Of a DNA stretch of 64,000 nucleotides, positions 55,039 through 63,945 are shown piece by piece. The notes under the pieces are model-generated. The model worked only from the letters and a program-made list of their open reading frames with translations, was not told the origin of the DNA and searched no databases. The first letter of the stretch is position 1; each line of letters starts with the position of its first letter. The position numbers and the translations under genes were made by a program. Source of the DNA: Clostridium weizhouense. Its GTDB lineage: Bacteria > Bacillota > Clostridia > Clostridiales > Clostridiaceae. Location: the NCBI RefSeq assembly GCF_019431045.1, contig NZ_JAHXPT010000003.1, forward strand, positions 329,224 through 393,223, read 5' to 3'.

Positions 55039-55076
55039 CATAGATACACTCACTTTAAACAGCAATTGCATCTATG
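55039..55076 (-). promoter_or_regulatory. metP leader upstream hairpin
   Basis: CATAGATGCA/TGTATCTATG (one mismatch) forms a stem between the leader-peptide stop and the first terminator. Its CATAG/CTATG arms could compete with the terminator stems. Confidence 0.55.
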
Positions 55077-55117
55077 ACAGTAATAAATATAAATTCATCA
55101 AATCATAAACACAATTG

Positions 55118-55195
55118 CTACAGTAATTCGGCTAACAATAAGAGTACTCTATTAAATTTTGATTTTATTTCAAATTTTGCTTTTATTGAATTCAT
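55118..55195 (-). CDS. Leu-rich leader peptide upstream of metP (25 aa)
   Basis: A GGGGAGG ribosome site six bases before ATG starts a 25-codon frame ending in LLLLAELL and stop: six of the last eight codons are Leu (CTC, TTA, TTG, TTA, TTA, CTG). The N-terminal part is Lys/Phe-rich. The position ahead of a hairpin and three terminators matches an amino-acid attenuator. Being so short, it could be chance, but the ribosome site is among the best in the window. Confidence 0.6.
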   Translation of the reverse strand: MNSIKAKFEIKSKFNRVLLLLAELL

Positions 55196-55593
55196 AATAT
55201 TTCCTCCCCTTCATTTCTTTGTTATTTATAATATCAAGTATTTTATAATTCGTCAATACTTTAAATATTTTTTTGTTAATTTTATAATAAATAAAGGTTT
55301 ATAATAACATTTTGTTTATAAATAATTGTTTTAATATCGTATACTTTGCAAATTTATATTTAAATATTAGATACTATTTAATAACTTAATTAAATATTTT
55401 TAAATTTCTATGTTCTAAATTTCTAGAATATATATGTTGTAATATGATTTCTACAATCAAATTTTAAACTTAATTTTAAATTATCTTCAACAAGATTGTT
55501 TAAACAAATGTAGATTTTAAATTGCAATATATATATATATTGATTTTTAGATATCATTACTATATTATATACGTCTAATTAACTTAATACTTT
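55196..55593. other. AT-rich intergenic region
   Basis: No gene is seen. It lies upstream of the metP leader and downstream of the 251-aa protein gene, and contains a (TA)n run at about 55530-55540. The metP-leader promoter should lie in its left part, but no clear -35/-10 pair was chosen. Confidence 0.45.
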
Positions 55594-56349
55594 TTATAAA
55601 AAATCATATCTATAATTAATTGCCATTCCATTATCTAATACTAAAATAAATATTTCTTCAAATGATTCAATATCACTGCTATTAAATTTATAAGCTTTAT
55701 ATGTGTTAATCAATTCGTTAATACCTTGTTCTATTTTGCAAAATTCATCAAGCTCATTGCTTTTTTCATATACTGTTAACGCTTTATTAATTATATCCAT
55801 ATTCTTTTCCTCAATAAAAACTACTTTTTTTGTTTCTTTATTTCCCTCTTTAAACTTTTTAAATCTCTCATCACCTATACTTTTTATTAATGATTTTTTA
55901 TTTTTTGTATGACCTTCTTTTACTAATTTAGCTCTCTCTTGATACTTTCTATATAGTTCCTTTGAACTAACTATACCACCCTTACTGTATAAATATTTAA
56001 TTAGTTCTAATTCATTTTTATTTAATTCAATAAATCTATATCCTGGAACATTTCCTCCAAACTCTTTTAAAATATGATATTGACCATCTATATATTTTGC
56101 TAACATCCAATTATTTTGTATTTCTTCTTCTGTATCTGCTAAAATACAATGCTTACTTCCATGAGATATAAAATTCCAATGATCTGATATTCTTAAACTT
56201 CCTTCAGGTTTATAATCCCAAGAAACTCCTGGTACATTATAATAACTTAAACTATATGGACTTTTATTAATATATTCAAACTTGTTAATTTCATCTAATA
56301 CTTCCTTTGGTGTTACCTTTGCACTTTGTGGTAATAATAATTTCCTCAT
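55594..56349 (-). CDS. Hypothetical protein (251 aa)
   Basis: I do not recognise a family. The N-terminal 90 residues contain an aromatic-rich segment (NVPGVSWDYKPEGSLRISDH, then WNFISHGSKHCIL) that looks like a small beta domain; a helical Lys/Glu-rich region (about 130-200) follows. LELIKYLYSKGGIVSSKELY resembles a winged-helix-like unit. No signal peptide or membrane segment. GTTAGGAG precedes ATG. No operon partners. Possibly of mobile or defence origin, but nothing decisive is seen. Confidence 0.6.
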   Translation of the reverse strand: MRKLLLPQSAKVTPKEVLDEINKFEYINKSPYSLSYYNVPGVSWDYKPEGSLRISDHWNFISHGSKHCILADTEEEIQNNWMLAKYIDGQYHILKEFGGNVPGYRFIELNKNELELIKYLYSKGGIVSSKELYRKYQERAKLVKEGHTKNKKSLIKSIGDERFKKFKEGNKETKKVVFIEEKNMDIINKALTVYEKSNELDEFCKIEQGINELINTYKAYKFNSSDIESFEEIFILVLDNGMAINYRYDFL

Positions 56350-56483
56350 AAGTATTCTCCTAACTACTTTATCTAATAAACAAACTCTGCGTAAATTTAA
56401 TAATTATATTATGTAAATAGTATGCGTATGTTTAATCTTAAAATTACCCTATTGTATATTTTTTATTTTTCATACTAAAAAAC

Positions 56484-56506
56484 AGACTAGAAATTAATCT
56501 AGCCTA
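56484..56506 (-). terminator. Small hairpin with T-run
   Basis: AGGCTAGATT...TCTAGTCT (G-T pairs) followed by TTTTTT on the minus strand. It lies past repeat copy F and may end the kinase-DUF1349 transcript. Confidence 0.6.
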
Positions 56507-56532
56507 TTTAATATTTATCAGTTATTTAGTTT

Positions 56533-56600
56533 TTTACTATGTTTTAAAACAGTATTGATATTGTAGTATAAGGGCGAACTGGCATTGGAATTTGCTTTTT
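56533..56600. repeat. TIR-bounded repeat element, copy F (left end only)
   Basis: CTATGTTTTAAAACAG, GTATTGATATTGTAGTATAA and GGCGAACTGGCATTGGAATT match the left ends of copies B, D and G, then the match stops at TTGCTTTTT. The truncated edge overlaps the stop codon of the kinase-DUF1349 gene. Confidence 0.75.
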
Positions 56601-57717
56601 AAAAATACTTCTCTTCTATTTTTAAATCTGTAAATAATACTTCATAACCATTATCAATAGGGCTACAACAATATATTCCGCATTTAACCATTTTTTCTTC
56701 ACTATGAAGGTGACAAATTCTTAGTTGTCTCCATCCTCTATTTAAAACATTAACTTCTATTTTATAATCTTTTCCTTCTCTACTAATTCTAAATTCAGCT
56801 TCATTTACCTCTGAATCTAATTCTTCTGTAGACCAGTCTGAATATCCTAAATTAGTTACAACTGCACCTAGCTTTGGTGGATTACTTAATTCATATTCAA
56901 TAGAAGTTTTTAACCAATTATCTTCATCTACTCTTACTACTAATCCACATTGGTCAAATTGATGAATTGCATTAAACTTAACCTTTGTTGTCATTATAAA
57001 GTCTTTTTCAGTTTCTATATATAACATATGAGCATTATCATTTCTAAAACCATAATGAGTTCTTTGCCAAAAATCTGTTATTCTATCAGTCTTTACAAAA
57101 ATACCATCTTCTCTAAATTCCCATGCTGATGGTTCATATAACCACTTCATCTTATTTAATGATTCCTTGTTATTTAATAAGTCAACAAAAACTTCTGGAT
57201 CATTTTCTAACACTTTATCATTTTTTATTATTATATCCACTTTGCCCTTAGGATTATCTATTGAAAAATGTTGCCTTTGAAGCCACATAAAATAATCTCC
57301 GTATAATTCCTTTTTATCTTTACTGCTTCTTTCTATTGATGATGTAAAAGTACAATCTAACCATACCTTTATATCAAAATTAATATCTACTGTGTTTTTA
57401 AATAACAATAATCCTTCAACTATAACTATATCACTTTTTTTGTAACATTCTTCAATTTTTCTTTTTAAATTATAAAAATCATAGGCATTTTCATAATAAA
57501 ACTTACATGGATTCTTATCATTAAAAGATTCTTTAAATATATCTTCATTTTCATCTAAAGAAATTACAGAAACATCATAATTAGATTCATAAAATTCCTT
57601 TAGTTTATTAGCAAAAGTAGTTTTACCACTTAAGCTTATGCCACTTATTCCAATTACTACTTTCCCATTTTCCTCTATCTTCTTATGTATTAAAGAAGAT
57701 AACTCTTCATTTAACAT
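56599..57717 (-). CDS. P-loop (uridine-kinase-like) and DUF1349 fusion protein (372 aa)
   Basis: Residues 1 to about 185 are a uridine-kinase-like P-loop domain: Walker A GISGISLSGKTTFANKL, IVIVEGLLLF and LDCTFTSSIERSSKD. Residues about 190-372 are a DUF1349 concanavalin-like beta-sandwich (WLYEPSAWEFREDGIFVKTD, HQFDQCGLVVRVDEDNWLKT, then FTDLKIEE). DUF1349 occurs with carbohydrate enzymes, so phosphorylation of a sugar-like substrate is possible. The fusion is unusual. The C-terminus ends at a truncated repeat element, so it may have lost some residues. Confidence 0.82.
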   Translation of the reverse strand: MLNEELSSLIHKKIEENGKVVIGISGISLSGKTTFANKLKEFYESNYDVSVISLDENEDIFKESFNDKNPCKFYYENAYDFYNLKRKIEECYKKSDIVIVEGLLLFKNTVDINFDIKVWLDCTFTSSIERSSKDKKELYGDYFMWLQRQHFSIDNPKGKVDIIIKNDKVLENDPEVFVDLLNNKESLNKMKWLYEPSAWEFREDGIFVKTDRITDFWQRTHYGFRNDNAHMLYIETEKDFIMTTKVKFNAIHQFDQCGLVVRVDEDNWLKTSIEYELSNPPKLGAVVTNLGYSDWSTEELDSEVNEAEFRISREGKDYKIEVNVLNRGWRQLRICHLHSEEKMVKCGIYCCSPIDNGYEVLFTDLKIEEKYF

Positions 57718-57852
57718 CTATTCTTTTTCCCCCTTATGATCCCCCTTAATTTTTACTTTTATCTCTACTTCGTTATATTATATTTAATAATATAAATATT
57801 TACTTGCAATAATTTGATAATAAATAACACTAAACTGACTTTATTAATATTT

Positions 57853-58141
57853 TACTATTTTTTAATAATGTTGATATTATAGTATAATGGCGAACTGGCA
57901 TTGGAATTTGCTTTTTAGAACTCTTAAGTAAGAGTCAAAATTTTATATTTTGCTACTCGAACTTACTCAGCGAATGTACATGAGTCGAGTTTCCTTTTAG
58001 TCTTACAATTAATTGCTTGTCAACAATCTGTGATTGGGAGCATGCATTAATTGGACTAAGCTTTATTTTAGAGTTCTTAAAGTAAATTCCCCTGTCCATG
58101 AGCTTTATATTATAATACCAACATTCACTTAAAATATAGTT
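57853..58141. repeat. TIR-bounded repeat element, copy G
   Basis: Left ATGTTGATATTATAGTATAA, right TTATATTATAATACCAACAT then CTTAAAATATAG. The interior is module 1 (GGCGAACTGGCATTGGAATT, ACTCAGCGAATGTACATGAG) followed by module 2 (GGGAGCATGCATTAATTGGA) and the start of module 3. It ends 6 bases before the stop codon of the Gfo/Idh gene. Confidence 0.85.
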
Positions 58142-58147
58142 TAAGAT

Positions 58148-59131
58148 TTAATTATCTGCTGGAAATACTATACCTGCATCTTTTCTAGCTTTTACTGCAG
58201 TTTCAACTACATTTAAAGAATGCTCTAATAATTTATAACACATATCTTTATTATCATTATTAAAAATTTCTTTAAAATTCTTTAATTCATATACCATTCT
58301 ATTAGACACTTCTTGGTTATTGTAACTTTCTATTTTCCCATCTATACAAGTTTCAAAAGAAAGACACTCATTAGTTGAACTATCTAGTTTTACATATCCA
58401 TTCCTACCTTGTATATATACAAAACTTGGACTCATCGTATCTTTTGCTCCAACACATTCACACACAAAATCTTTATACCTTAATGTAACTATTCCTGATG
58501 TATCAATTCCATTCTCTGCAATATTAGCTAAATATCTTACATCTACAGGCTTTCCAAAAAGACCTATAACAAAATGTAAATTATAAATATTTATATCATA
58601 TAAAGCTCCACCTGAAAATTTAGGATTAAATACATTAGGTATTTCTCCATTCATAAACGAATTATACCTGCTTGAATATTGAGAAAAATTACATTGAACT
58701 AACTTTATGTTTTGTAACTCTTTAATTTTATTTTTAATATCAATAAAATTAGGTAAATATATTGTTGTAATTCCTTCAAATAAAAATAGATTATTATCTT
58801 TAGCTATTTTTATTAAATGTTCACTCTCTTTTATAGTAGATGTAAATGGCTTTTCACAAATTACATGTTTTCTGTTTTCTAAAGCTTTTAATGCATAACT
58901 ATAATGAAGACTATTAGGTAATGCTATATAAATAAAATCTATTAATTTATCTTCAAGCATCTCTTTGTAATCAGTATATACAGATTTTATATTATACTTT
59001 TTAGACATCTCATCTGTTCTATTGCTTATTTTTCTTGAACATAATGCTATACATTCTACCCCATCAACTTTTGATACGGCTTGTAAAAAAGTTTCTACAA
59101 TACCACCTGTTCCTACAACTCCAATGTTCAT
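58148..59131 (-). CDS. Gfo/Idh/MocA family oxidoreductase (327 aa)
   Basis: NAD(P)-dependent dehydrogenase for sugars or cyclitols. The N-terminal Rossmann motif is GVVGTGGIVETFLQAV, and the active-site EKP is in HVICEKPFTSTIKESE. The C-terminal alpha/beta domain has the SGGALYDINIYNLHFV catalytic region, where the family has Asp and His residues. Substrate unknown. GTAGGAGG precedes ATG. It lies upstream of the kinase-DUF1349 gene on the same strand, with repeat copy G between, so both may act on the same sugar. Confidence 0.93.
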   Translation of the reverse strand: MNIGVVGTGGIVETFLQAVSKVDGVECIALCSRKISNRTDEMSKKYNIKSVYTDYKEMLEDKLIDFIYIALPNSLHYSYALKALENRKHVICEKPFTSTIKESEHLIKIAKDNNLFLFEGITTIYLPNFIDIKNKIKELQNIKLVQCNFSQYSSRYNSFMNGEIPNVFNPKFSGGALYDINIYNLHFVIGLFGKPVDVRYLANIAENGIDTSGIVTLRYKDFVCECVGAKDTMSPSFVYIQGRNGYVKLDSSTNECLSFETCIDGKIESYNNQEVSNRMVYELKNFKEIFNNDNKDMCYKLLEHSLNVVETAVKARKDAGIVFPADN

Positions 59132-59573
59132 ATTACTACCTCCTACAAAATACGTTTAAAATCATAAATTTTCTATATAAGTTCCTCACCATAATGATAA
59201 ATCATATTATTTATAAATATTTTTTAATTTATATAAATAAACAAACTCCTCAGAACTTATATATCTATATTTCCAACTATTATATATTAAAATTCTTCTA
59301 ATAATTAAATTATATAATAAATTAAATTCCATTACTATCTTCAATTACTATAAATAACACATATGTACATCCAAAATTATAATAAATATTATAATTTTCA
59401 TTAAACAAATTAAATCTTTATTGTTTATTTCTTCATTTTTTTCAATTTTTATTTCAAATTCATCATTTTTCTACAATTTATTTCATAAAACCGTTTACTA
59501 TTAGTAGCATAATTATACCATAATATGATATAATTTCTTCCTAAACAATTAAATGTAAAGGAGATGAATTATT
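59132..59573. other. Divergent AT-rich intergenic region
   Basis: No gene is seen in 442 bases between the divergent Gfo/Idh and membrane-protein genes. It should hold both promoters; ATAATATGATATAATTT near 59519-59535 is a candidate -10 region for the rightward gene. Confidence 0.45.
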
Positions 59574-60167
59574 ATGAATTCAAAAAAATCTTTTAGTTCC
59601 TTATTACTAATGCTAATATCTATTCCAATCATTGCACTAATAGCTGGTTCTGTAGTAAATTTTATCACTACAAAGACAAACTATTCAAATTACATTGCTC
59701 TTGGTGGTGCTATCGTTTCAGTGGTTTTAATAATAATTGTATTAAGTCTTTGTAAAATTAAGAATATAGTTATAGCAATCATTTATTCTTTTTTAGTAGG
59801 AACTTCAGTATATATGGTTCATACTTATGGAGACTATGTTCGTTTTGGTAAAGAACTTGCAATAGAACAAAACTTAACTGACACTAGTGAGACTAAAGCT
59901 CTTGCAGATAAATTTCTTGAATCTGAAACTGGCACCTCAGGCGTATGTGGATATGTGAAATATGTAGCCAAGGTTGGTATTATAACTAAATCTAGCAAAT
60001 CTCATCAAGTTACAAAACATGAAGGTGCAGATGCATGGATGGAAATAGGATTTGATTTACTTTCATATGTTGCTGTCTCTATTGGATGTATATATTATTA
60101 TATGAAAGATAAGAAAAAAGAAGAATTAGATGAAACCGCCAATGGGGCACTAAACCAAAAGAATTAA
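59574..60167 (+). CDS. Membrane protein, unknown (197 aa)
   Basis: Three hydrophobic segments are near the N-terminus (about 9-29, 42-60 and 63-82: SSLLLMLISIPIIALIAG, ALGGAIVSVVLIIIVLSL, NIVIAIIYSFLVGTSVYMV) and one near 160-178 (DLLSYVAVSIGCIYYYM). A soluble loop of about 70 residues lies between, with one Gly-rich turn (ESETGTSGVCGYVKYV). The tail is charged. I do not recognise the family. AAAGGAG precedes ATG. A shared terminator follows at 60223. Confidence 0.7.
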   Translation: MNSKKSFSSLLLMLISIPIIALIAGSVVNFITTKTNYSNYIALGGAIVSVVLIIIVLSLCKIKNIVIAIIYSFLVGTSVYMVHTYGDYVRFGKELAIEQNLTDTSETKALADKFLESETGTSGVCGYVKYVAKVGIITKSSKSHQVTKHEGADAWMEIGFDLLSYVAVSIGCIYYYMKDKKKEELDETANGALNQKN

Positions 60168-60222
60168 TAGAATCTATATCTTTTAATAAAAAAAGATATG
60201 AAAACACAAATATTTAACAACT

Positions 60223-60269
60223 AATGCTTAAAAACTCTTATCAAATTATTAATAGAGTTTTTAAGCATT
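60223..60269. terminator. Bidirectional terminator
   Basis: AATGCTTAAAAACTCT/AGAGTTTTTAAGCATT is a perfect 16-base stem between the convergent membrane-protein and helicase genes. Confidence 0.92.
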
Positions 60270-60308
60270 CTTATTTTTAATTACATATTATAAAATGTAA
60301 TTATCTTT

Positions 60309-62054
60309 CTATTTATTGCTATTAGTAATTTCAATAGCTAACTCTGAAATTCCAAAGTTATTTTCATCAAACATTATCTGTTCATAAGAATTATATTTGG
60401 ATATATCATCTAATTCACATAATTCCTTATTTGTAATAACAGATTTATCCTCATCTTCCCCTATTGAATATTGATCACGCTCTAAATTAAGCATATCAAG
60501 ATTTAATTCTTTATTGAATTTATTTAGAGGGATATCAGTATCTTCTTCTACTTTTAAAAATTTACAATCTATATCTTTAATAAATTTAGAAGGTATACCA
60601 TTAGATGTTATAAATAATTTTTCAGTAGCTCTTGTCATTCCAACATAAAGTAACTTTCTTTCTCTAAACTCTAACATATCCATATCCTCTTCTTCAACTT
60701 CCACTGGACATAATGGCATTACTGTAGAGTTAACTCCTGCAATTATTACTATCTTAAATTCAAGACCTTTAATAGAATGCATTGTTACAAGTTTTACACA
60801 TTCTTTATGAAAATCAAGTTTATTGGCATTATCAAATATTAAACAAGGTATATTATACTTATCTAAACAAATTTTAAATTCTTCTAGCTGTCTTTTTTGT
60901 CTAGCAATTATAACTATATCCTCTAATTTATAATCTTCCATAAGGTTTTCCACTATTAAATTACCTATATATAAACCTTCTTCATTTGCATCTTTAAAAT
61001 TTCTATATGTTGGATAATCGCCTTGCTTGTCTATTAAATTAGGTTTAACAAAATTATCATCCTGAAGCAAGTCTTTATTACTATTAATTAAACTAAAGGC
61101 CGCCTCAGCTATTTGTGTTGTTGTTCTATAATTTTTAGTAAGTGCATTAGATTTACCTGTCATATCATATCCAAGACTAGTAAATGAACGATTTTTAATT
61201 AGCCATGCTTGAGAGTATATACTCTGAGCAACATCTGAAATAAATGTTATACTAGAATAAACTTTTTTATTATATAATGTCTTTAAAAATTCTAATTGAA
61301 CCCTTGTTAAATCTTGACTTTCATCTATTAAAATGTGAGTATATTTTTGAATGGGACATTTCTTAGCTTCCTCTAATGCAATTAATGCCATATCTTGAAG
61401 ATCCACTTTATTTATCTTTTTTAAATTATCATTATATTTTAATAAAACATCAAATATAGCATTTCTTTGTTTAGACTTTTTTCTAAGTTTTTGAGGTCCA
61501 TCACTATTGATATTACTAACTCTCCCTATTCTATCAACGCATTGATATTCTTGGAGATCCATATAATTACAAGCCTTAATCCATATAATTTCTTCTTTAA
61601 TAAATTGAAGATATTTAGAATTAATTACTTCAACGTTTTCATATTTATTGCTAATAAACTTAATAGCATCTATTAATTCATTCTTGCACTCTTTTTGTGA
61701 TGCGATAGTTAATTTCTCATTATGCTGATTTTTATACCTATTAAAATACATATACATTATTGAATTTATTGCTTTAATATACAACTTGCTACTATTTTCT
61801 TCATCAAATAAATTTGCTTGAGCATTAATCTCATCCTTAATATTATCATATATAACTGATACATATTTTTGAAGTGCTTTATTATAAGTTACCATAAGTA
61901 CACTATCATCTTTATATGGGCAATAGTGTCTTAATAGTAGTGGTATCTTGTTTGCAGCAACAGTAGTCTTACCAGAACCTGCTACACCTTTTATTAATGA
62001 ATGACCATTTGGTTTACTCTCAATTATTCTTTTTTGTTCTATATTAAGTTGCAT
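60309..62054 (-). CDS. UvrD/Rep-like superfamily 1 helicase (581 aa)
   Basis: DNA helicase with 3'-5' SF1A-type motifs: Walker A KGVAGSGKTTVAANK (about residue 20), Walker B ILIDESQDLTRVQ, motif III-IV region LTKNYRTTTQIAEAAF, motif V LVTMHSIKGLEFKIVII and motif VI LLYVGMTRATEKLFI. It is shorter than UvrD/PcrA (about 720) and lacks much of the 1B/2B insertions, like stand-alone UvrD-family helicases of defence or repair. No nuclease domain. AAAGAGGGAG precedes ATG. Confidence 0.93.
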   Translation of the reverse strand: MQLNIEQKRIIESKPNGHSLIKGVAGSGKTTVAANKIPLLLRHYCPYKDDSVLMVTYNKALQKYVSVIYDNIKDEINAQANLFDEENSSKLYIKAINSIMYMYFNRYKNQHNEKLTIASQKECKNELIDAIKFISNKYENVEVINSKYLQFIKEEIIWIKACNYMDLQEYQCVDRIGRVSNINSDGPQKLRKKSKQRNAIFDVLLKYNDNLKKINKVDLQDMALIALEEAKKCPIQKYTHILIDESQDLTRVQLEFLKTLYNKKVYSSITFISDVAQSIYSQAWLIKNRSFTSLGYDMTGKSNALTKNYRTTTQIAEAAFSLINSNKDLLQDDNFVKPNLIDKQGDYPTYRNFKDANEEGLYIGNLIVENLMEDYKLEDIVIIARQKRQLEEFKICLDKYNIPCLIFDNANKLDFHKECVKLVTMHSIKGLEFKIVIIAGVNSTVMPLCPVEVEEEDMDMLEFRERKLLYVGMTRATEKLFITSNGIPSKFIKDIDCKFLKVEEDTDIPLNKFNKELNLDMLNLERDQYSIGEDEDKSVITNKELCELDDISKYNSYEQIMFDENNFGISELAIEITNSNK

Positions 62055-62171
62055 TTCTACTCCCTCTTTACATATATTTTCTAAAATTTGGTAATTATTA
62101 TATTAATTGTACTATATTCTGTGCTTATATGTAAAGTTTTGAATGATTCTAAATTTAAAACATATAAAATT

Positions 62172-62210
62172 AAGAGGATATTTCAAATATATTTTTTGAA
62201 ACCTCCTCTT
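62172..62210 (-). terminator. Terminator of the CLC gene
   Basis: AAGAGGATATTTCAAA pairs with TTTGAAACCTCCTCTT (small bulge) about 28 bases after the stop. Confidence 0.85.
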
Positions 62211-62237
62211 TTCTCTCTAATTCTCTTTCTAAATTAT

Positions 62238-63464
62238 TTAAATAACATTATTAGATAACTTTCCTATGGCAGCTGATAATATCATTGGTAATATAGTGTT
62301 TAATGGAAAAAAGAATATAAGTAATATCATAGGTATAACCATATTATCCATAGCTTTACTCACAAAACATGTAGTCACTACAACTACACTAAATACTGGA
62401 TCAATTCCAAATAAAATTGATAATCCATATCCAATACAACTTCCTGAGAATATTATAGGAAAAATATGTCCACCTCTCCATCCAGTTGATAAACAAATTT
62501 CTGTTAATAATAACTTAATTAATCCTATAATAATTAACATATATGCCCCTATACTGTTCCATTCAAAAACCAACTTTTTTAATTCATGCTCACCTGAAAA
62601 TAATGTATAAGGTAATAATGTGCCTATTATTCCTATTGATATTCCCCCTATTATTGCTTTTACAATCTTTTTATCCTCAAAGGCTTTCAATAATTTATGA
62701 AGTACTTTGCCATACATTTTATAAATAATACCTACTAATATAGCGATTAATAGAAGTATCACTCCAAATAGTATTTCACGCCTACCTATTTTACATTCTC
62801 CAAATTTAACTATAAAACCCTCTCTATTATCTATTTGTGATAATAATATAAAAACTGAAAAACCAGCAATCGTAGTAACTGTATATATAATAGTTTTTAT
62901 CTTTTTTATTAAACTTTTATCTTTATCACTATTTTCTCCAAGAGTATATACTCCAAATAAAGGTGCATTAAATATCATACCTATACTTGCTTGCATACTA
63001 GATTGAGTTATTTCATCTGCATACTCATTAATAATATTATTTTTCTTAAATTTTTCATTCATCTTATCTCCAACAAATGTAATAATACCACCAATTATCC
63101 CTGTAAGTGCTGCTTCTGGACCTAAACTAGCTCCAAAAAATAAAACAGTAAGTGCTGCAATAGTAGCTTTTGGTACTGATTTATACTCTACTTTTTTATT
63201 CTGTTTAAATTCACCTAAAGTTTGATTCATAAATTTAGGATAATCTCCAAAATATTTTTGAGTAAGTCCTACTAATATTCCACCTATTATTCCAATGATT
63301 AAAGTCCAATAATTTGTATTAAAATAATTAGGTAATGTATTCCACATAAAGTGAATCCCTAAATTAACCACACTTAGAAATAACCAAGTTAAAAAACCTA
63401 CCATTCCTCCCATAACAATACTATATATTATTATTTCAAGGTCTATTCTTATAGTTTTGTTCAT
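62238..63464 (-). CDS. CLC-family chloride channel/antiporter (408 aa)
   Basis: Integral membrane protein with ten or more helices of the CLC fold. The anion-path motif is FFGASLGPEAALTGIIGG, with the gating Glu following GP; the fourth-region motif is STGWRGGHIFPIIFSGSCIG, matching GxFxP-type segments (here GHIFP). No CBS domain. Transports chloride or a related anion, possibly with protons, across the cytoplasmic membrane. AAAAGGAG precedes ATG. It stands alone with its own terminator. Confidence 0.9.
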   Translation of the reverse strand: MNKTIRIDLEIIIYSIVMGGMVGFLTWLFLSVVNLGIHFMWNTLPNYFNTNYWTLIIGIIGGILVGLTQKYFGDYPKFMNQTLGEFKQNKKVEYKSVPKATIAALTVLFFGASLGPEAALTGIIGGIITFVGDKMNEKFKKNNIINEYADEITQSSMQASIGMIFNAPLFGVYTLGENSDKDKSLIKKIKTIIYTVTTIAGFSVFILLSQIDNREGFIVKFGECKIGRREILFGVILLLIAILVGIIYKMYGKVLHKLLKAFEDKKIVKAIIGGISIGIIGTLLPYTLFSGEHELKKLVFEWNSIGAYMLIIIGLIKLLLTEICLSTGWRGGHIFPIIFSGSCIGYGLSILFGIDPVFSVVVVTTCFVSKAMDNMVIPMILLIFFFPLNTILPMILSAAIGKLSNNVI

Positions 63465-63575
63465 AATCTTCTCCTTTTATATTTATATGAATAATTATTT
63501 ATATATTTAATTCTCATCAATAAATTCAAATATATAACATCATTTTTTACCTGTCAATATATATATTGTGGAAGT

Positions 63576-63788
63576 ATAGATTGTAATTGTATATTATAAA
63601 AAGAGCACCTACTTACATAAGTACTCTAAAAATCATTCTGTTTTTATAGCTGTTCAAGTTAAATTATTTGTGGATTATAAAATTAAGAAAATTGCTATTG
63701 AGGACAAATCTTATGAAGATATTAGATTTTCTCTTCGCTCTTGCTATTTTTCTGAAAAAGATATAGATAGTGGTGTTAGTATAAAGTA
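63576..63788 (+). pseudogene. Possible gene remnant truncated by an insertion sequence
   Basis: An open frame without a good start contains VQVKLFVDYKIKKIAIEDKS then YEDIRFSLRSCYFSEKDIDS, which looks protein-coding, and runs into a stop inside the insertion-sequence end at 63770. There is no ribosome site and the upstream part is a small hairpin (AGAGCACCTACTT/AAGTACTCT). I do not recognise the source gene. Confidence 0.35.
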
Positions 63789-63945
63789 GTGGACACATTA
63801 AGTCGAACTAAGTAAAATAATATTTAGTTAAAAAAGGATGTGTCCATCTGACCTACAGACAGTTATTTGTAATAAATTTTAATAAAACCATAATAATTGA
63901 TTAAATTGATTATTATGGTTTTCGATTTATTCTTATAATGAAATT
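63770..63945 (+). mobile_element. Internally deleted insertion-sequence remnant
   Basis: The left end GGTGTTAGTATAAAGTAGTG matches 42655; the segment at 63866-63945 matches the minus strand of 40437-40533, including the palindrome AACCATAATAATTGATTAAA...TTATTATGGTT. GTGGACAC (63790) and GTGTCCA (63840) are inverse. No transposase remains between them. Confidence 0.65.
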
